Shown here: positions 44,229 through 54,782 of the stretch, one piece after another
Layout: every line of letters begins with the position of its first letter
Numbering within the stretch: the stretch's first letter is position 1
Assembly (NCBI GenBank): GCA_025175895.1
Contig: CM046003.1
Location: forward strand, 31,455,245 to 31,519,244
Direction of reading: 5' to 3'
DNA: 64,000 nt
DNA from: Wurfbainia villosa
Lineage: Eukaryota; Streptophyta; Magnoliopsida; Zingiberales; Zingiberaceae
Notes under the pieces: model-generated
Seen by the model: only the letters and a program-made list of their open reading frames with translations
What the model was told of the DNA's origin: nothing
Database searches by the model: none
Made by a program: the position numbers and the translations under genes

Positions 44229-45634
44229 TTACAAATTCGATTGAATCGTTTTTATATTTAATTTTATATCTAATATAAATGATCATGTTTATTATGATTA
44301 TTGGAATGACTTATGGGTATTCTTGATTAATTTAGAATGAAATAGAAATATTATGTTAATATGATTAATATAATAGACTATTTAATATGATTAAACATTA
44401 GTGTTTGTAGTATGATCAGGTTAATTTGATTATATGAACACTATAATTTTTTTTATTCGATTAATCAAGCAATGGTGATTTTTAATACGGTTGATATAAA
44501 TGCTATAATATATTGTGAATAGATTGTGAGATATTAATCATTATATTTAATTAATAATCGAGATTGTGATTTGATTATAATAATGAAACAATATGTTATG
44601 AACAGTTTATGGTAATTTGATTGTTAGGATTAAAAGAAAATATGACAGCAACTCATTCAATGAGTTAAGGAAATCATTTTCTTTTCAAGATTGCCGCCAG
44701 GGGTGCTGCCCCTAGGATCCCGTATGGTTTCACCACATAAATCATTAATTAGAATCATAATAAAATAATATTATTAGAATTGATACATGTTATGTATAAC
44801 ATGGTGCATAGTTATGGTTCTTTAACTAATATGAGTGAATTGTGTGTGTGGTTGTAGTTAAATTAATACGACCAACGTGTTGTGTCTTTTCTCTTCATCT
44901 CAAGTTGTAAAATTTCTCTTCTCATCTAACTCCCATCGAATGTAACTTGATATTTCTTTTATTGTCATGTATAAATTATACAATAGGCTTATAATTGAGG
45001 AGAAAGAGCCCAACAAAACATGACAACTAAGGAAACACTTGGAAAAGATGCAAGTTCTTTAGGTTGACTTTTCGATCCTCTCATTGACTTGAGAAGTTGG
45101 TATTAGATGGATCATAACCATGTCATATTTATTTTTTTACTTATGTCATATATGTTGATATATGTCATGCTTATGTCATGTATGTTGATATACGTCACGA
45201 TTATGTAATGCATGTTAAATTGATAATTTTACTAAAATTAAGTAAATTTAAAATGTCTACCAAAGTTTAATACTCATTATTATCTTGATTAATAATAGAC
45301 ACGTTTACCAAAGTAAGTGTCTTTATTTATTTTGGTAGAATACAATAGAGTAATTGTGATATCCAACTTATCAAACATTGGGTATGACTTAAACTAAGAT
45401 TATCTCAATAAGATTGAGACCATAGAGGCATAAAAGTTAGGAAATGCACCGTTAATTATATGGGCAAAGAACAAATTGTCTTACTCACCTAATTATCCAA
45501 GAGTTGCATTAAATGCAATTAGTAAATGTTACCTACCAAAATAGTCAAGTCATTAGCGATTAGGCAAAGCTAACTTAAGAAAAGGTAAAATATAGATTTT
45601 GACCCACTAAAATATAATTACTATTGAGTTTGGG
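44229..45634 (+). other. TE8 leader and lost gag
   Basis: AT-rich with no readable Gag domain, although gag should lie here. TATGTCATGTATGTTGATAT words repeat at 45120-45210. Either the gag has decayed beyond recognition or it was replaced. Confidence 0.5.
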
Positions 45635-45700
45635 GCTAGTAGTTGTTGGGGACCTTTGAATGCGCTAGAGGGAGGGTGAACAACATTTTATTGTTAAGAG
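45635..45700 (-). repeat. Possible stub of an LTR end within TE8
   Basis: TGTTGGGGACCTTTGAATGC followed by GCTAGAGGGAGGGTGAAC resembles the minus-oriented end of the family A LTR (TGTAGGGGATCATTGGAACGC, GCTAGAGGGGGGTGAATAG). Only about 60 bp are present and no partner end is seen. Confidence 0.4.
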
Positions 45701-46265
45701 CTATTGAACAAAATTTTAAGAAGATCAAGGCGAATACCATATTGATGCTGCAAAAGGGCAAAGGAAAACGTAAGCCTGAAGGTAAGGGTATGACCCAAAC
45801 CAAAGGTGAAGTAAAATCTTCTACATTGAAACCTAGAGGAGGGATGGCTAGGGAAGAAACCTACTTCCATTGTAGTTAGACTGAACATTAGAAGAGGAAT
45901 TGAAAAAGAAGAAGGAAAGTAAGACTTTCGCCTCGGATATTTATGTTATAGAAGTCAATTTATCCACTTCTTCATCATGGATATTAGATATTGGATGTGT
46001 TTCTTACATTTGTACTAATGTGCAAGATCTAATAAAGAGTATATCATTGACAAAAGGCGAAGTGGACCTACAAGTTGGCAATGGTACAAGAGTTGTAGCT
46101 ATAGTTGTAGGATCATATTCTTTGTTTACCTACTGACCTTATTTTGAAACTTGAAAATTGTTATTGTGTCTGCTTTAAATAGAAACATTTTTTCTATTTC
46201 TTGTTTGGACAAGAAAAGTTTTTCATTTACAATAAAGAAAAAATGTTGTTCTATTTATTAAAATG
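45701..46265 (+). pseudogene. pol: TE8 end of gag and protease
   Basis: A Lys/Gly-rich stretch (QKGKGKRKPEGKG) with a lost zinc knuckle, then EVNLSTSSSWILDIGCVSYICTNVQ at about 45948-46022 and VDLQVGNGTRVVAIVVGSY (about 46062-46118): a Copia protease. The active-site triad is D-I-G where D-T-G or D-S-G is expected. Stops break the frame. Confidence 0.78.
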
Positions 46266-46349
46266 ACATGTTCTATTGTAATACAGAACATGTCATTTAA
46301 ATAAATAGAACAACATTTCTTCTTTATTATAAATAAAAAACTTTTCTTG
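46210..46349. repeat. 65 bp inverted repeat at the 5' junction of the LINE fragment
   Basis: Left arm 46210-46274 belongs to TE8; right arm 46285-46349 is its reverse complement with 4 mismatches in 65. The right arm lies inside the 17 bp target duplication that flanks the LINE fragment, so it was added together with the LINE. Confidence 0.9.
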
Positions 46350-46808
46350 CTATGTTATATGACGCTGAATGTTGGGCTACGACTCGAGCACATGAGCAAA
46401 AGATGAGAGTTGCAGAGATGAGGATGTTAAGATGGATGTGCGAATATACGAGAATGGACAAAATAAGAAATGATTGTATTAGAGAAAAAGTTGGTGTCAC
46501 ATCTATTGAAGGAAAGCTCCGAGAGACACGTTTAAGGTGGTACGAATATATACTTAGACGGCCAATAAATACTCCAGTTAGGCGATGTGAAATGATGCCA
46601 AATATACACATCGAACGAGGAAGAGGAAGACAAAAAAAAACTTGGTTAGCAATAATAAAATAAGATAAAAATTATTTAAATATAGATGATGATATAGTAG
46701 GGGATAGAGTCCAATGGCGTAAAAGGATCTATATAGTCGACCCCACCTAGTGGGATAAAGCTTTGTTATTGTTATTGTTGTTGTTGTTGTTATTGTTGTT
46801 GTTGTTGT
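46283..46808 (+). mobile_element. RTE-type LINE 3' fragment with 17 bp target duplication
   Basis: Flanked by ACATGTTCTATTGTAAT at 46266-46282 and 46809-46825. The coding part (46350-46745) reads MLYDAECWATTRAHEQKMRV, RMLRWMCEYTRMDKIRNDCI, RLRWYEYILRRP and DRVQWRKRIY, the C-terminal end of RTE-type LINE reverse transcriptases. It ends in CCTAGTGGGATAAAGCTTTG and a (TTG/TTA)n tail (46762-46808). The 5' part is truncated and replaced by the inverted target sequence. Confidence 0.9.
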
Positions 46809-46825
46809 ACATGTTCTATTGTAAT

Positions 46826-46948
46826 GCACAATTAATAAATGGGTTCTATATTCTAGACCTTGAAAATTTATTTTATAACATAAATACAAAAATGGTTAAA
46901 AATCCAATGATTTAAATCTAACATATCTTTAGCACTATCGCTTAGGTC
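46826..46948 (+). pseudogene. pol: TE8 GAG-pre-integrase segment before the TRIM
   Basis: A short piece of the region between protease and integrase, reading into HYRLG of the zinc-domain motif, with a Trp codon turned to TAG just before. It continues directly after the TRIM at 47660 as HINEKHIS. Confidence 0.7.
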
Positions 46949-47654
46949 TGTTGGTGTCTATAAGATCCACATCTCCACAATTATATAATATTGTCCACTT
47001 TAGGCCTAAGCCCTCATGGTTTTATTTTTGGACTTTATCCAAAAGGCGTCATACCAATAGAGATATCTTTTTATCTTATAAACAATGATCTTTTCCATGT
47101 CTTATTAATGTGGGACTTTGATTGTATTCCCAATACTCTCAACAATCTCTCCTTCAAACGAAGGACCACATTGGTCCCCCCTCAAGCCTATCTCTCCTCA
47201 AAGGACTTCCTCTTCTTGATGTCCAATCTTTAACTCACTAGAACTTCCTGCCAACTATCTGGTCCTCCTAACCCAGTTGGACTTCTTGTCAGTTGTCTAA
47301 TCCTCCTGACCCAACTGGACTTCCTACCAGTTGTCTAGTCATCCTAACCCAACTAGACTTCCTGCATGGTGTCTGGTTCTCTTGATATGGACATGAGAGC
47401 TCCCTTCCTTCGTTCGAGATGTATGACTTGACATGGACCATGACTCTGATACCAATTGTTAGTGCCTATAAGATTCACATATCTCCACAATTATATGATA
47501 TTGTCCACTTTGGGCCTAAGCTCTCATGGTTTTATTTTTGGACTTTACCCAAAAGGTCTCATACCAATGGAGATATCTTTTCATTTTATAAACATATGAT
47601 CTTTTCCATATCTTACCAATATGGGATTTGATTTTATTCCCAATACTCTCAACA
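46949..47654 (-). mobile_element. TRIM element, 706 bp, target duplication AGGTC
   Basis: Terminal repeats 46949-47144 (196 bp) and 47457-47654 (198 bp), both TGTT(G/A)GTG.CTATAAGAT to CAATACTCTCAACA, flanked by AGGTC at 46944-46948 and 47655-47659. The 312 bp between them has no ORF but has a primer binding site on the minus strand (TTGGTATCAGAGTC, about 47441-47454) and a purine tract (GAAGGAGAGAT, near 47145-47155). It is a terminal-repeat retrotransposon in miniature in minus orientation and must be moved by another element's proteins. Confidence 0.93.
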
Positions 47655-47659
47655 AGGTC

Positions 47660-48240
47660 ATATAAATGAGAAACACATATCTAAACTCCATAGGAATGGA
47701 CTTTTGGACTCATTTGATTTTGAATCATACGAAGTATGTGAATCTTGTCTATTATGCAAGATGACTAAAACTTCTTCTAGTGGATAAAGCGAATGAGCTA
47801 ATGAATTGTCAGGATCAATATAACAATTAGAGAAGGCTACTAGTATTTCAATACTTTTACTGACGATTTCAATATATATGACTATGTGTATTTAATGAAA
47901 CACAAATCCGAATCCTTCGAAAAGTTCAAAGAATTCAAGAATGAAATACAAAACCAACTTTAAAAAAGTATTAAGATACTTCGATCATATTGAGGTAGTG
48001 AATACGTAAGTCAAGAATTTCGTGATCATCTAGTTGAGATTGGGATTATATCCCAACTCACTCCACTTGGAATATCCCAATGGAATGATGTATCAGAAAG
48101 GAGGAATCATACTTTATTAGATATGGTGTGATCAATGATGAGTCATATAGATCTTTCTTCTTCCTTCTGGGGGTATGCTAGAGACTACTGCTTTCACAAT
48201 TAACCATGTCCCATCAAAGGTAGTTTGTTTGTTGTCAAAA
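47660..48240 (+). pseudogene. pol: TE8 integrase
   Basis: HINEKHISKLHRNGLLDSFD and CESCLLCKMTKTS give the rest of the zinc domain. Then YLMKHKSESFEKFKEFKNEI, SEYVSQEFRDHL, SQLTPLGISQWNDVSERRNH and LLDMV*SMMSH give the core with its D and E motifs in decayed form. Frames are broken several times; the end towards reverse transcriptase (48241-48523) is not readable. Confidence 0.8.
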
Positions 48241-48523
48241 ATAGTATTTTTCTAGAAAGAGTTTATTTCTAGATGAACTAGTGGGAGAAAAATAGGTCTT
48301 GAAGAAATTCAAGATACACAAATTAGCACTGAGACTTTAATGGAACTTGAATAGGTATCACAAGGTGTTGTCTATCATCAACTATTGCACCACAAGAAAT
48401 TGTGGAACAACAACCTGTGTCGAGTAGAACAAGCTCTATGTAGATCTGATAGGATACATTATCAACTTGAGAAATATTTTCTTCTCTTGTCTGACCATGG
48501 TAATGTAATGTTTGTTGATTAAA

Positions 48524-49560
48524 ATGAGCATACATCCTATAAGGAAGCTATAATTATCCCAAATTTTGAGAAATTGTTAGAAGCCATGAGATCTGAAATG
48601 GAATCCATGTATATCAACCAAGTATGGACTATGCTTGAACCACCTGAAGGGAAAATCCCATTGGGTGCAAATGAATTTTCAAGTAGAAAATTGACATGGA
48701 TGATAATGTTCATATCTTCAAAGGGTGACTGGTAGCTAAAGGATTTAAGAAAATTCATATTATATACTATGATGAAACATTTTCACCAGAGTTAACGTTT
48801 AAATTCATTCGGATCTTGCTATTGTAGTTTATCATGACTATGAGATCTAACAAATGGATGCCAAAACTATATTTCTTAATGAGAATCTACTTGAGGATGT
48901 CTACATGATACAATATGAGAGTTTTGTTGATCCAAAGAATGCTAAAAATATATGTAAGTTGCAAAAATTTATTTATGAATTAAAGTAAGCTTCTAGAAGT
49001 TGGAATCTTTAATTTGATGATGTGATCAAAGAGTTTAGTTTCATTAAGAACGAAGATGAACCTTGTGTCTACAAAAGAATTAATGGGAGCATGATTTTCT
49101 TTCGCATTTTGCATGTAGATGGCATACTTCTCATTGGAAATGATGTCTCTGTTCTAAAGTTCGTAAAGACTTAGCTTGAAAATTATTTCTCAATAAAAGA
49201 CTTAGGTGAAGCTACCTATATTTTAGGCATTAAAATATATAGAAATATATCTAAGAGATTGTTTGGCCTGAGTCAGAGCACATATATTGACAAAGTACTT
49301 AATTATTTTGCCATGCAAAATTTAAAGAGAGGATCTTGCCAATGTCACAAGGTGTGAGCCTTTCCAAGGCTCAATGCCCCTCAACTAGAAAGCATGGGGA
49401 TTACATGGATAAAATTCCTTATGTATCTGCAATTGAATCTATTATGGATGTCATGTTATGTACTCGTCTTGATGTCTCTATGCATTAAGCATGATGAATA
49501 AGTACCAGTCAAATCCGAATGAAGGCCACTAGATAGTAGTCAAGAATATTCTTAAGTACT
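48524..49560 (+). pseudogene. pol: TE8 reverse transcriptase
   Basis: NEHTSYKEAIIIPNFEKL, MESMYINQVWT, LVAKGFKKIHIIYYDETFSP, QMDAKTIFLNENLLEDVYMI, KFIYELK*ASRSWN and DLGEATYILGIKIYRNISK identify it. The active site reads HVDGILLIGND where Y-V-D-D is normal; one catalytic Asp is replaced by Gly, so it could not work even if the stops were absent. Confidence 0.85.
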
Positions 49561-50090
49561 TGAGAAAACCTAAAGATTATTTCTTGATATATGGAGCTGA
49601 TGAAGAGCTTGTTGTAAAGGGTTATAGTGATGCAAGCTTCCAAACTGACAAGAATGATTCAAGATCGCAGTCAGGATATATGTTTTTCTTAAATAGTAGT
49701 GATGTGAGTTGGATGAGTTCAAAACAAGACACAGTTGCTAATTCGACTACATAGGTTTAGTATATTGTTGCTTCTAATGCAGCAAAAGAGGTTATTTGGA
49801 TCAAAAAGTTCATTATAGAACATGGTGTTGTTCCTAGCATAGCTAACCCAATAGACCTTTATTGTGATAATAACGAGGTTGTTGCACAGGCTAAGGAACA
49901 TAGATCTCATCAACAATCGAAACATATACTTCGACGATTACATCTCATTCAAGAGATAATTCATAGAGGAGATGTGAAAATATACAGAGTGCCAACATAT
50001 GACAATATTACAGATCCACTGACCAAGGCTTTGGCACAGAGGAAACATGATAGTCACACTAGGTCACTAGGTATTAGATACTTTAGTGAT
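49561..50090 (+). pseudogene. pol: TE8 RNase H
   Basis: VVKGYSDASFQTDKNDSRSQ, SGYMFFLNSSDVSWMSSKQD, AAKEVIWIKKFIIEHGVVPS, LYCDNNEVVAQAKEHRSHQQ and ITDPLTKAL mark a Copia RNase H with most acidic residues kept. One TAG stop at about 49753. Confidence 0.88.
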
Positions 50091-50102
50091 TGAATCTAGT
50101 GA

Positions 50103-50113
50103 TTGTGGGAGAT
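50103..50113 (+). promoter_or_regulatory. TE8 polypurine tract
   Basis: TTGTGGGAGAT directly before TGTTAGTGTCAG. Confidence 0.75.
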
Positions 50114-50403
50114 TGTTAGTGTCAGTCCTAAGAGTCGATCATAATATGATTGATTTGGAACTTTTATATCATATTTTAATAAAAGACAACATTTTATGTT
50201 TATTATATTTACTTTATTTATATGCAAATTAAATATAATAATATCCTAGAGTAGTAGGGCAATATTTGAATTTATTGTGAGAAATTATAGTGAACACTAC
50301 TCTTAATTATCCCTATTCAAGTATTAATACAAGAGCAATATTAATGAATTGAGACTAGCATGTATGTTAACTAATGACTTAATCTTATAAGTCATGAATA
50401 TAA
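50114..50403 (+). repeat. TE8 3' LTR, first 290 bp, cut by TE9
   Basis: Starts TGTTAGTGTCAGTCCTAAGA. It breaks off at 50403, where TE9 begins; the rest lies beyond the right edge of the window. Confidence 0.75.
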
Positions 50404-51642
50404 TGTAGGGTCGATGGTGGCTGGCTAGAGGGGGGTGAATAGCCTTTATCATCGTACGGTGGAAGTCGTTCGTTCGTTGCTCTCTACAAATACTATTAGC
50501 GCAAGCGGAATATACTAATATGCAATTAAAACAAAGCAAAGTAAAGAATAGAGGCACAAACGCTAACACCACAATGTAACGTGGTTCACGGCCTCGCCAT
50601 TAATCTACGGTCTGCTTCGTCCAAGGTGATTCACGCCTCAAGCTTTCACTATTCTCTCCTTTGCACCAATCTAGGTGGAGGTAACCTCTTTACACAAGAA
50701 TTCACTCTTCTTACAATGGAATGAGAATTAGCACAAGTAGAAGAGTGGAAGATCTTTAGAGCACTTTGGGAGATGTTATGAGTTGAAGCATTAGACTCCC
50801 AAATGCCCTCACCCCTTTTTTTTATAGAAGAAGAGGGTTTCTTTCCATTAACACAGGACCAGTCGACTGATGCCCTGATCAGTCGACTGATCCTATAGCC
50901 GTTGCCCACTAACGGCTTCTTCCACGTTGGATTTCACCCAATGGCTCCTACATCAGTCGACTGATCTTACCATCAATCGACTGATGGAACTATTAGTCAA
51001 GTGTCGAAAGAGAACACTCCATTCTGTGCCCAAAACTCTTGCGACCAGTCGACTGATGCCTTCATCAGTCGACTGGTGGTCTCACAGTTGACTGTCAATC
51101 CATGGTAGTCGACTGTTGGCACATGAACCAGACTCGAACACTAGTCGAGTCACAGTCAACTTAGAGTAGTCGACTACCATAACATGACAGTCGACTAATG
51201 TCGGGAAATCTCATTCGACACTTAGCCAATTGTCCAAGTTCCACTTAAGCGCACTACCCCTTCTCGGGTTACATTCGTTCACTCTCATCCCTTGGAGTCC
51301 CTCGCCTTTGAAGTTGTCTTCGTCCGGCCACATCCCTTGGATGCACCAAGCGCACACGGCTCTGCAGCGCCATCCTTCGCGTCTCACCCTAAAGTCTACT
51401 TCCTCTGGCTTCACTCCAATCTCCTCATCTGGCGGTCCCTTGGATGCTCCAAGCGCATGGCTTCCACAAAGCTATCCTTCACCGACTCAAGGACCGAGTC
51501 ATGAGAGGTGAAACTCACCAATGCTCCATGTGAGAATTACTAAGTCCTGCAAAACTCCAACGCACATATCAAATCCAAACATCCTAACTTAAACCTTTTG
51601 CCACACACATTAAAACCATATCACGGGTTGATTGCACTAACA
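50404..51642 (-). repeat. TE9 3' LTR (1239 bp)
   Basis: In plus orientation TGTAGGGTCGATGGTGGCTG to ATTGCACTAACA. It has the inverted C-tract CTAGAGGGGGGTGAATAGC (50426-50444), a CAGTCGACTG cluster at 50860-51200 and a CG-richer stretch at 51230-51510 with no gene. Confidence 0.9.
50860..51200. repeat. CAGTCGACTG cluster in TE9 3' LTR
   Basis: About a dozen copies or one-base variants; the same positions in the 5' LTR (55240-55560) carry the motif with partly different base changes, so the two LTRs have decayed independently. Confidence 0.85.
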
Positions 51643-51656
51643 ATCTCTCCCTTATT
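51643..51656 (-). promoter_or_regulatory. TE9 polypurine tract
   Basis: On the minus strand ATAAGGGAGAGAT precedes TGTTAGTGCAATC. Confidence 0.8.
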
Positions 51657-53003
51657 GATGTGTGGCAATCTGTTTAAGTTAGGTAAACATTTGATAAAAA
51701 TATTAAGGTAAGAAAGCATGTAAATAAACATGATTATCAACTCTCCCCCTTAATACATGAAACTCCCCCTAAATGCAATTCTCCCCTTACTTAAACATGC
51801 ATATTTCTCCCCCTTTGACACCATCAAAAATATTAAACAAGGTTTATACAAGCATGACATCAACTCTAGGGAACAAAAATTACCAAAACATGCCTTAAAA
51901 TCTAATAAAAGAAGGTTACTGGGCATGTTATCAGTCGATCAGTCGACTGGTTCAGACTACTAGTCGACTGACACTCTGATTTCAGGTTTTTCTAATTTTC
52001 GAGGTGAATTTCAAAAATGCATTAAAAATTCTATAAAATTCGAAAAATCCTAAAATTTGGGGAACACATTTATTTTAAGGTCCTTTATCAGTGAAAAATA
52101 TTTTTCCATGAAAAATCATTATATTTTCGAATATTTTCCAAAAATCCAAAAATTTCAAAATCAACTAGGTTTTTGATCAAGTTTGTATCAATTTTAACAC
52201 CTAGTTTTGCTTTGGATTGTTTCAAAACATGAACAAATAGATTTTAAAGTAAGAAAATATTTTGAAAACATATGAAATATCCAACCGTAATCTTTAGGTA
52301 ATATGTCTATGAATTAAACATAAGTCTTTCCCATGATTGATCTATTATTGCTATTTTGATACTTTAAAAGACCATCTAAATGTCATAGGCATTAGTGGAC
52401 CATTAGTATCATCCTATCATCTCGTACATGCTAAGTTTTCAATCAAGGTAGCATATGGTGAGTGTGAGATGTATCCTAAAGATATTTATATATACTTAAC
52501 CATTAATTTCATGCAATTCTACACAAGGTTAAGTATCATCCTAACATCCCACATGATCATAAAGACATATATGTATTGATTCCACATTATGATCATGAAA
52601 CAAATGTATTCATCAATTTATAATCATGCATTAGGTATGAATTATGATAATAAGTAAAGTATCACCCAAAGCATGATTTAAAAAAAACGTATTGCCCATG
52701 ATTATATATCAAATGTCAAGATCATAAATCATGATTGCAAACATATATAGCAATTATATCAATTATCATTAGTTAAGCATTATTATCAATTTATGGGCAC
52801 ATTATCATCACCCAATACTATGCTAAAAATGTATAGGTCATGAGTATCAAATATATATAACACTAAGTGTTGAGCATGATTTAAACTATTTATGGGTGCA
52901 TTATCATCACCCAACACTATTTCAAAAACTTAGTCCCACCATCCTAAGTCAACCAAAATATGATATAGGTAAATTCTATATGGTTGACTATCCTAGGGTT
53001 TTC
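51657..53003 (-). other. TE9 3' non-coding tail
   Basis: No gene; collinear by eye with the TE2 tail inverted. It contains CAGTCGACTG copies at 51925-51975 and repeated GCATTATCATCACCCAA words (near 52795 and 52905). Confidence 0.65.
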
Positions 53004-54719
53004 CTAACCCTTAAGGATGGATTTTGGAACCCAATACAAGTTCTTTCCTATGGGGTTCACTAAATATTCCTTAGGAATCCATTTTCTAGCTATTATTTTC
53101 TTTTTATCTTGACCCCTAGCAATTAAATATTTATAGGCCTTTTCATTTTTATTTTCCTTATATCCTAGGCCTTTCTTATTGAAGCTTACCCTTTGGCTCC
53201 CTATGATCATGTTAAGGGTGTTGGAGCCTATGGTGAATTTTTCTAGGGCTTTGGTTAAATGATCTACCTTTTCCCTTAAAGTCATATTTTCCTCAATGCA
53301 TGCATCATTAACATCAAGAGGCATATAAAGATCATGTGAGCATGTATCATCATTATTAACATATAAACATGCTTGTTCTAATTTATTTTCTAGATCCTTA
53401 ATTTGATCAAGCATGATTTTGTTCTTTTTCTTAGCCCTAAATAAATCCTTAGTAAGGCTAGAAATCATGGAAACTATTTTATTTGGTGAGAGATTCGTTA
53501 CCATAGTCTCCATGTCTTCTTCTTTGGATTCGGATGAGGATGGTGATGAGCCTCCCCCTTCACTAGAGCTCTCTTCACTTGTGCTTGATCTTTCTTGTTC
53601 GGAGGAGGAGGTGTCTAGGTCATCAAACACCATCAAAGCAAGGTTGGTGACAAACGCATTCTCCTCTTCCGATGATGATGATGATGAAGAGGGGTAATCC
53701 CAAGTTCTTGCTTTTAGTGCCTTGGCCTTCCCCTTTTCCTTGGCCTTCTTCTCTTCTTCCTTCTTCTTGCTCCCCTTTTTCTTCTTTTCTTCTTTCTTCT
53801 TCCTCTCTTCTTTGCTTTTGTTCAAGAGAGGACAATTATCCCTTATGTGTCCCTCTCCTTGACAATTATAGCAAATTACCTTCCCCCTTGATCTTCTCCT
53901 CCTATCATTAGATTTATTAAATTTAAAATTTTTCAAAGCACGTATTACCTTCCTTACCATGTAAGCTTCTTCCGTGCTATCCATGGAGGAGGAGGAGGAT
54001 GCTTCATCGGAGGAGGAGAGAGTCTCTATCTTCTTCTTCTTTCCCTTGTTGGCTACTAGGGCTACTCCTCTTGATGGCTTGATACTTGATTCTTCAATTA
54101 CTCCCTCAAGCCTAGTTTCATGGAGCTCCATGGTTGAGAAGAACTCCTCCAAGGTGCTCACTTCTAAATTCTTGAAAATGTAGAAGGAATTCACCATTGA
54201 GCTCCATCTTGAGGACCGGGGAAAGGCATCTATAGCCTTCATTACCATATCCCGGTTGGAGAGCTTTTCCCCTACACTTGTCAAACCGATTAGAATTTCT
54301 TTAAACCTAGAGTGTAGAGATTTTACCTTCTCTCCCTTTTCGAGTCTGATATTGGTTAGTTGGGAGCAAAGGACATCTCTCCTTGCTAGCTTGGCCTCAG
54401 ATGTTCCTTCATGAATCTCTATGAGTTTCTCCCACATTTCCTTGGCGCTAGCACATTCTCCTATTTGGTTGACTTCTTATTGGGGGAGTACATTGTAGAG
54501 GTGTTGCTTTGCCTTTGAGTTCGTCAAGTACTCCTCCCTTTGCCTCTTACTCCACCTTGATTTTTCCAATGACTCTCCTTCTTCATTTCTAGGCACCTCG
54601 AAACCATTTTCCATAATTAATAAAATTTCGAAGTCGGTTTCGAAAAATACCTCCATTCGCTTCTTCCACCAAGCGAATTCGCCCTCGAACTTCGACGGAT
54701 GAATATTAGAGCCGACCAT
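53004..54719 (-). pseudogene. gag: TE9 gag, nearly intact (one stop)
   Basis: About 572 codons starting MVGSNIHPSKFEGEFAWWKK at 54719. Blocks: RMEVFFETDFEILLIMENGF, KEMWEKLIEIHEGTSEAKLA, FKEILIGLTSVGEKLSNRD, a Ser-rich linker, the zinc knuckle CYNCQGEGHIRDNC (near 53878-53837), a long Lys/Glu-rich run, a Ser/Glu-rich run, a coiled-coil-like region and the C-terminus WIPKEYLVNP..WVPKSILKG. The only break is a TAA at about 54474-54476, fitting a C-to-T change in a Gln codon; frames before and after agree. Gag would form the particle and bind RNA; enzymes must come from elsewhere. Confidence 0.92.
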
Positions 54720-54765
54720 CTCTTGATGAAGTGCTTGTTGCGGCGGTTAGTCCTCGACAAGTGAC

Positions 54766-54782
54766 TTGGCTATGATACCACT
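54766..54782 (-). promoter_or_regulatory. TE9 primer binding site
   Basis: On the minus strand AAGTGGTATCATAGCC, one base from TGGTATCAGAGCC, at the LTR edge. Confidence 0.83.

Larger units (their letters stand above)
42205..50403 (+). mobile_element. TE8: old Copia element with pol, multiply interrupted
   Basis: Its 5' LTR end (up to 44212), primer binding site, protease, integrase, reverse transcriptase, RNase H and start of 3' LTR are all recognisable. It is interrupted by a solo LTR, a LINE fragment and a TRIM; the 3' LTR is cut by TE9. The left border is not defined. Catalytic residues are mutated in protease and reverse transcriptase, so it is dead. Confidence 0.78.

Noticed and set aside
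50860..51200. CAGTCGACTG arrays as a possible CRISPR array
   Set aside because: Repeat units are only 10 bp, spacing is irregular and the copies are in plant LTRs; nothing else fits CRISPR.
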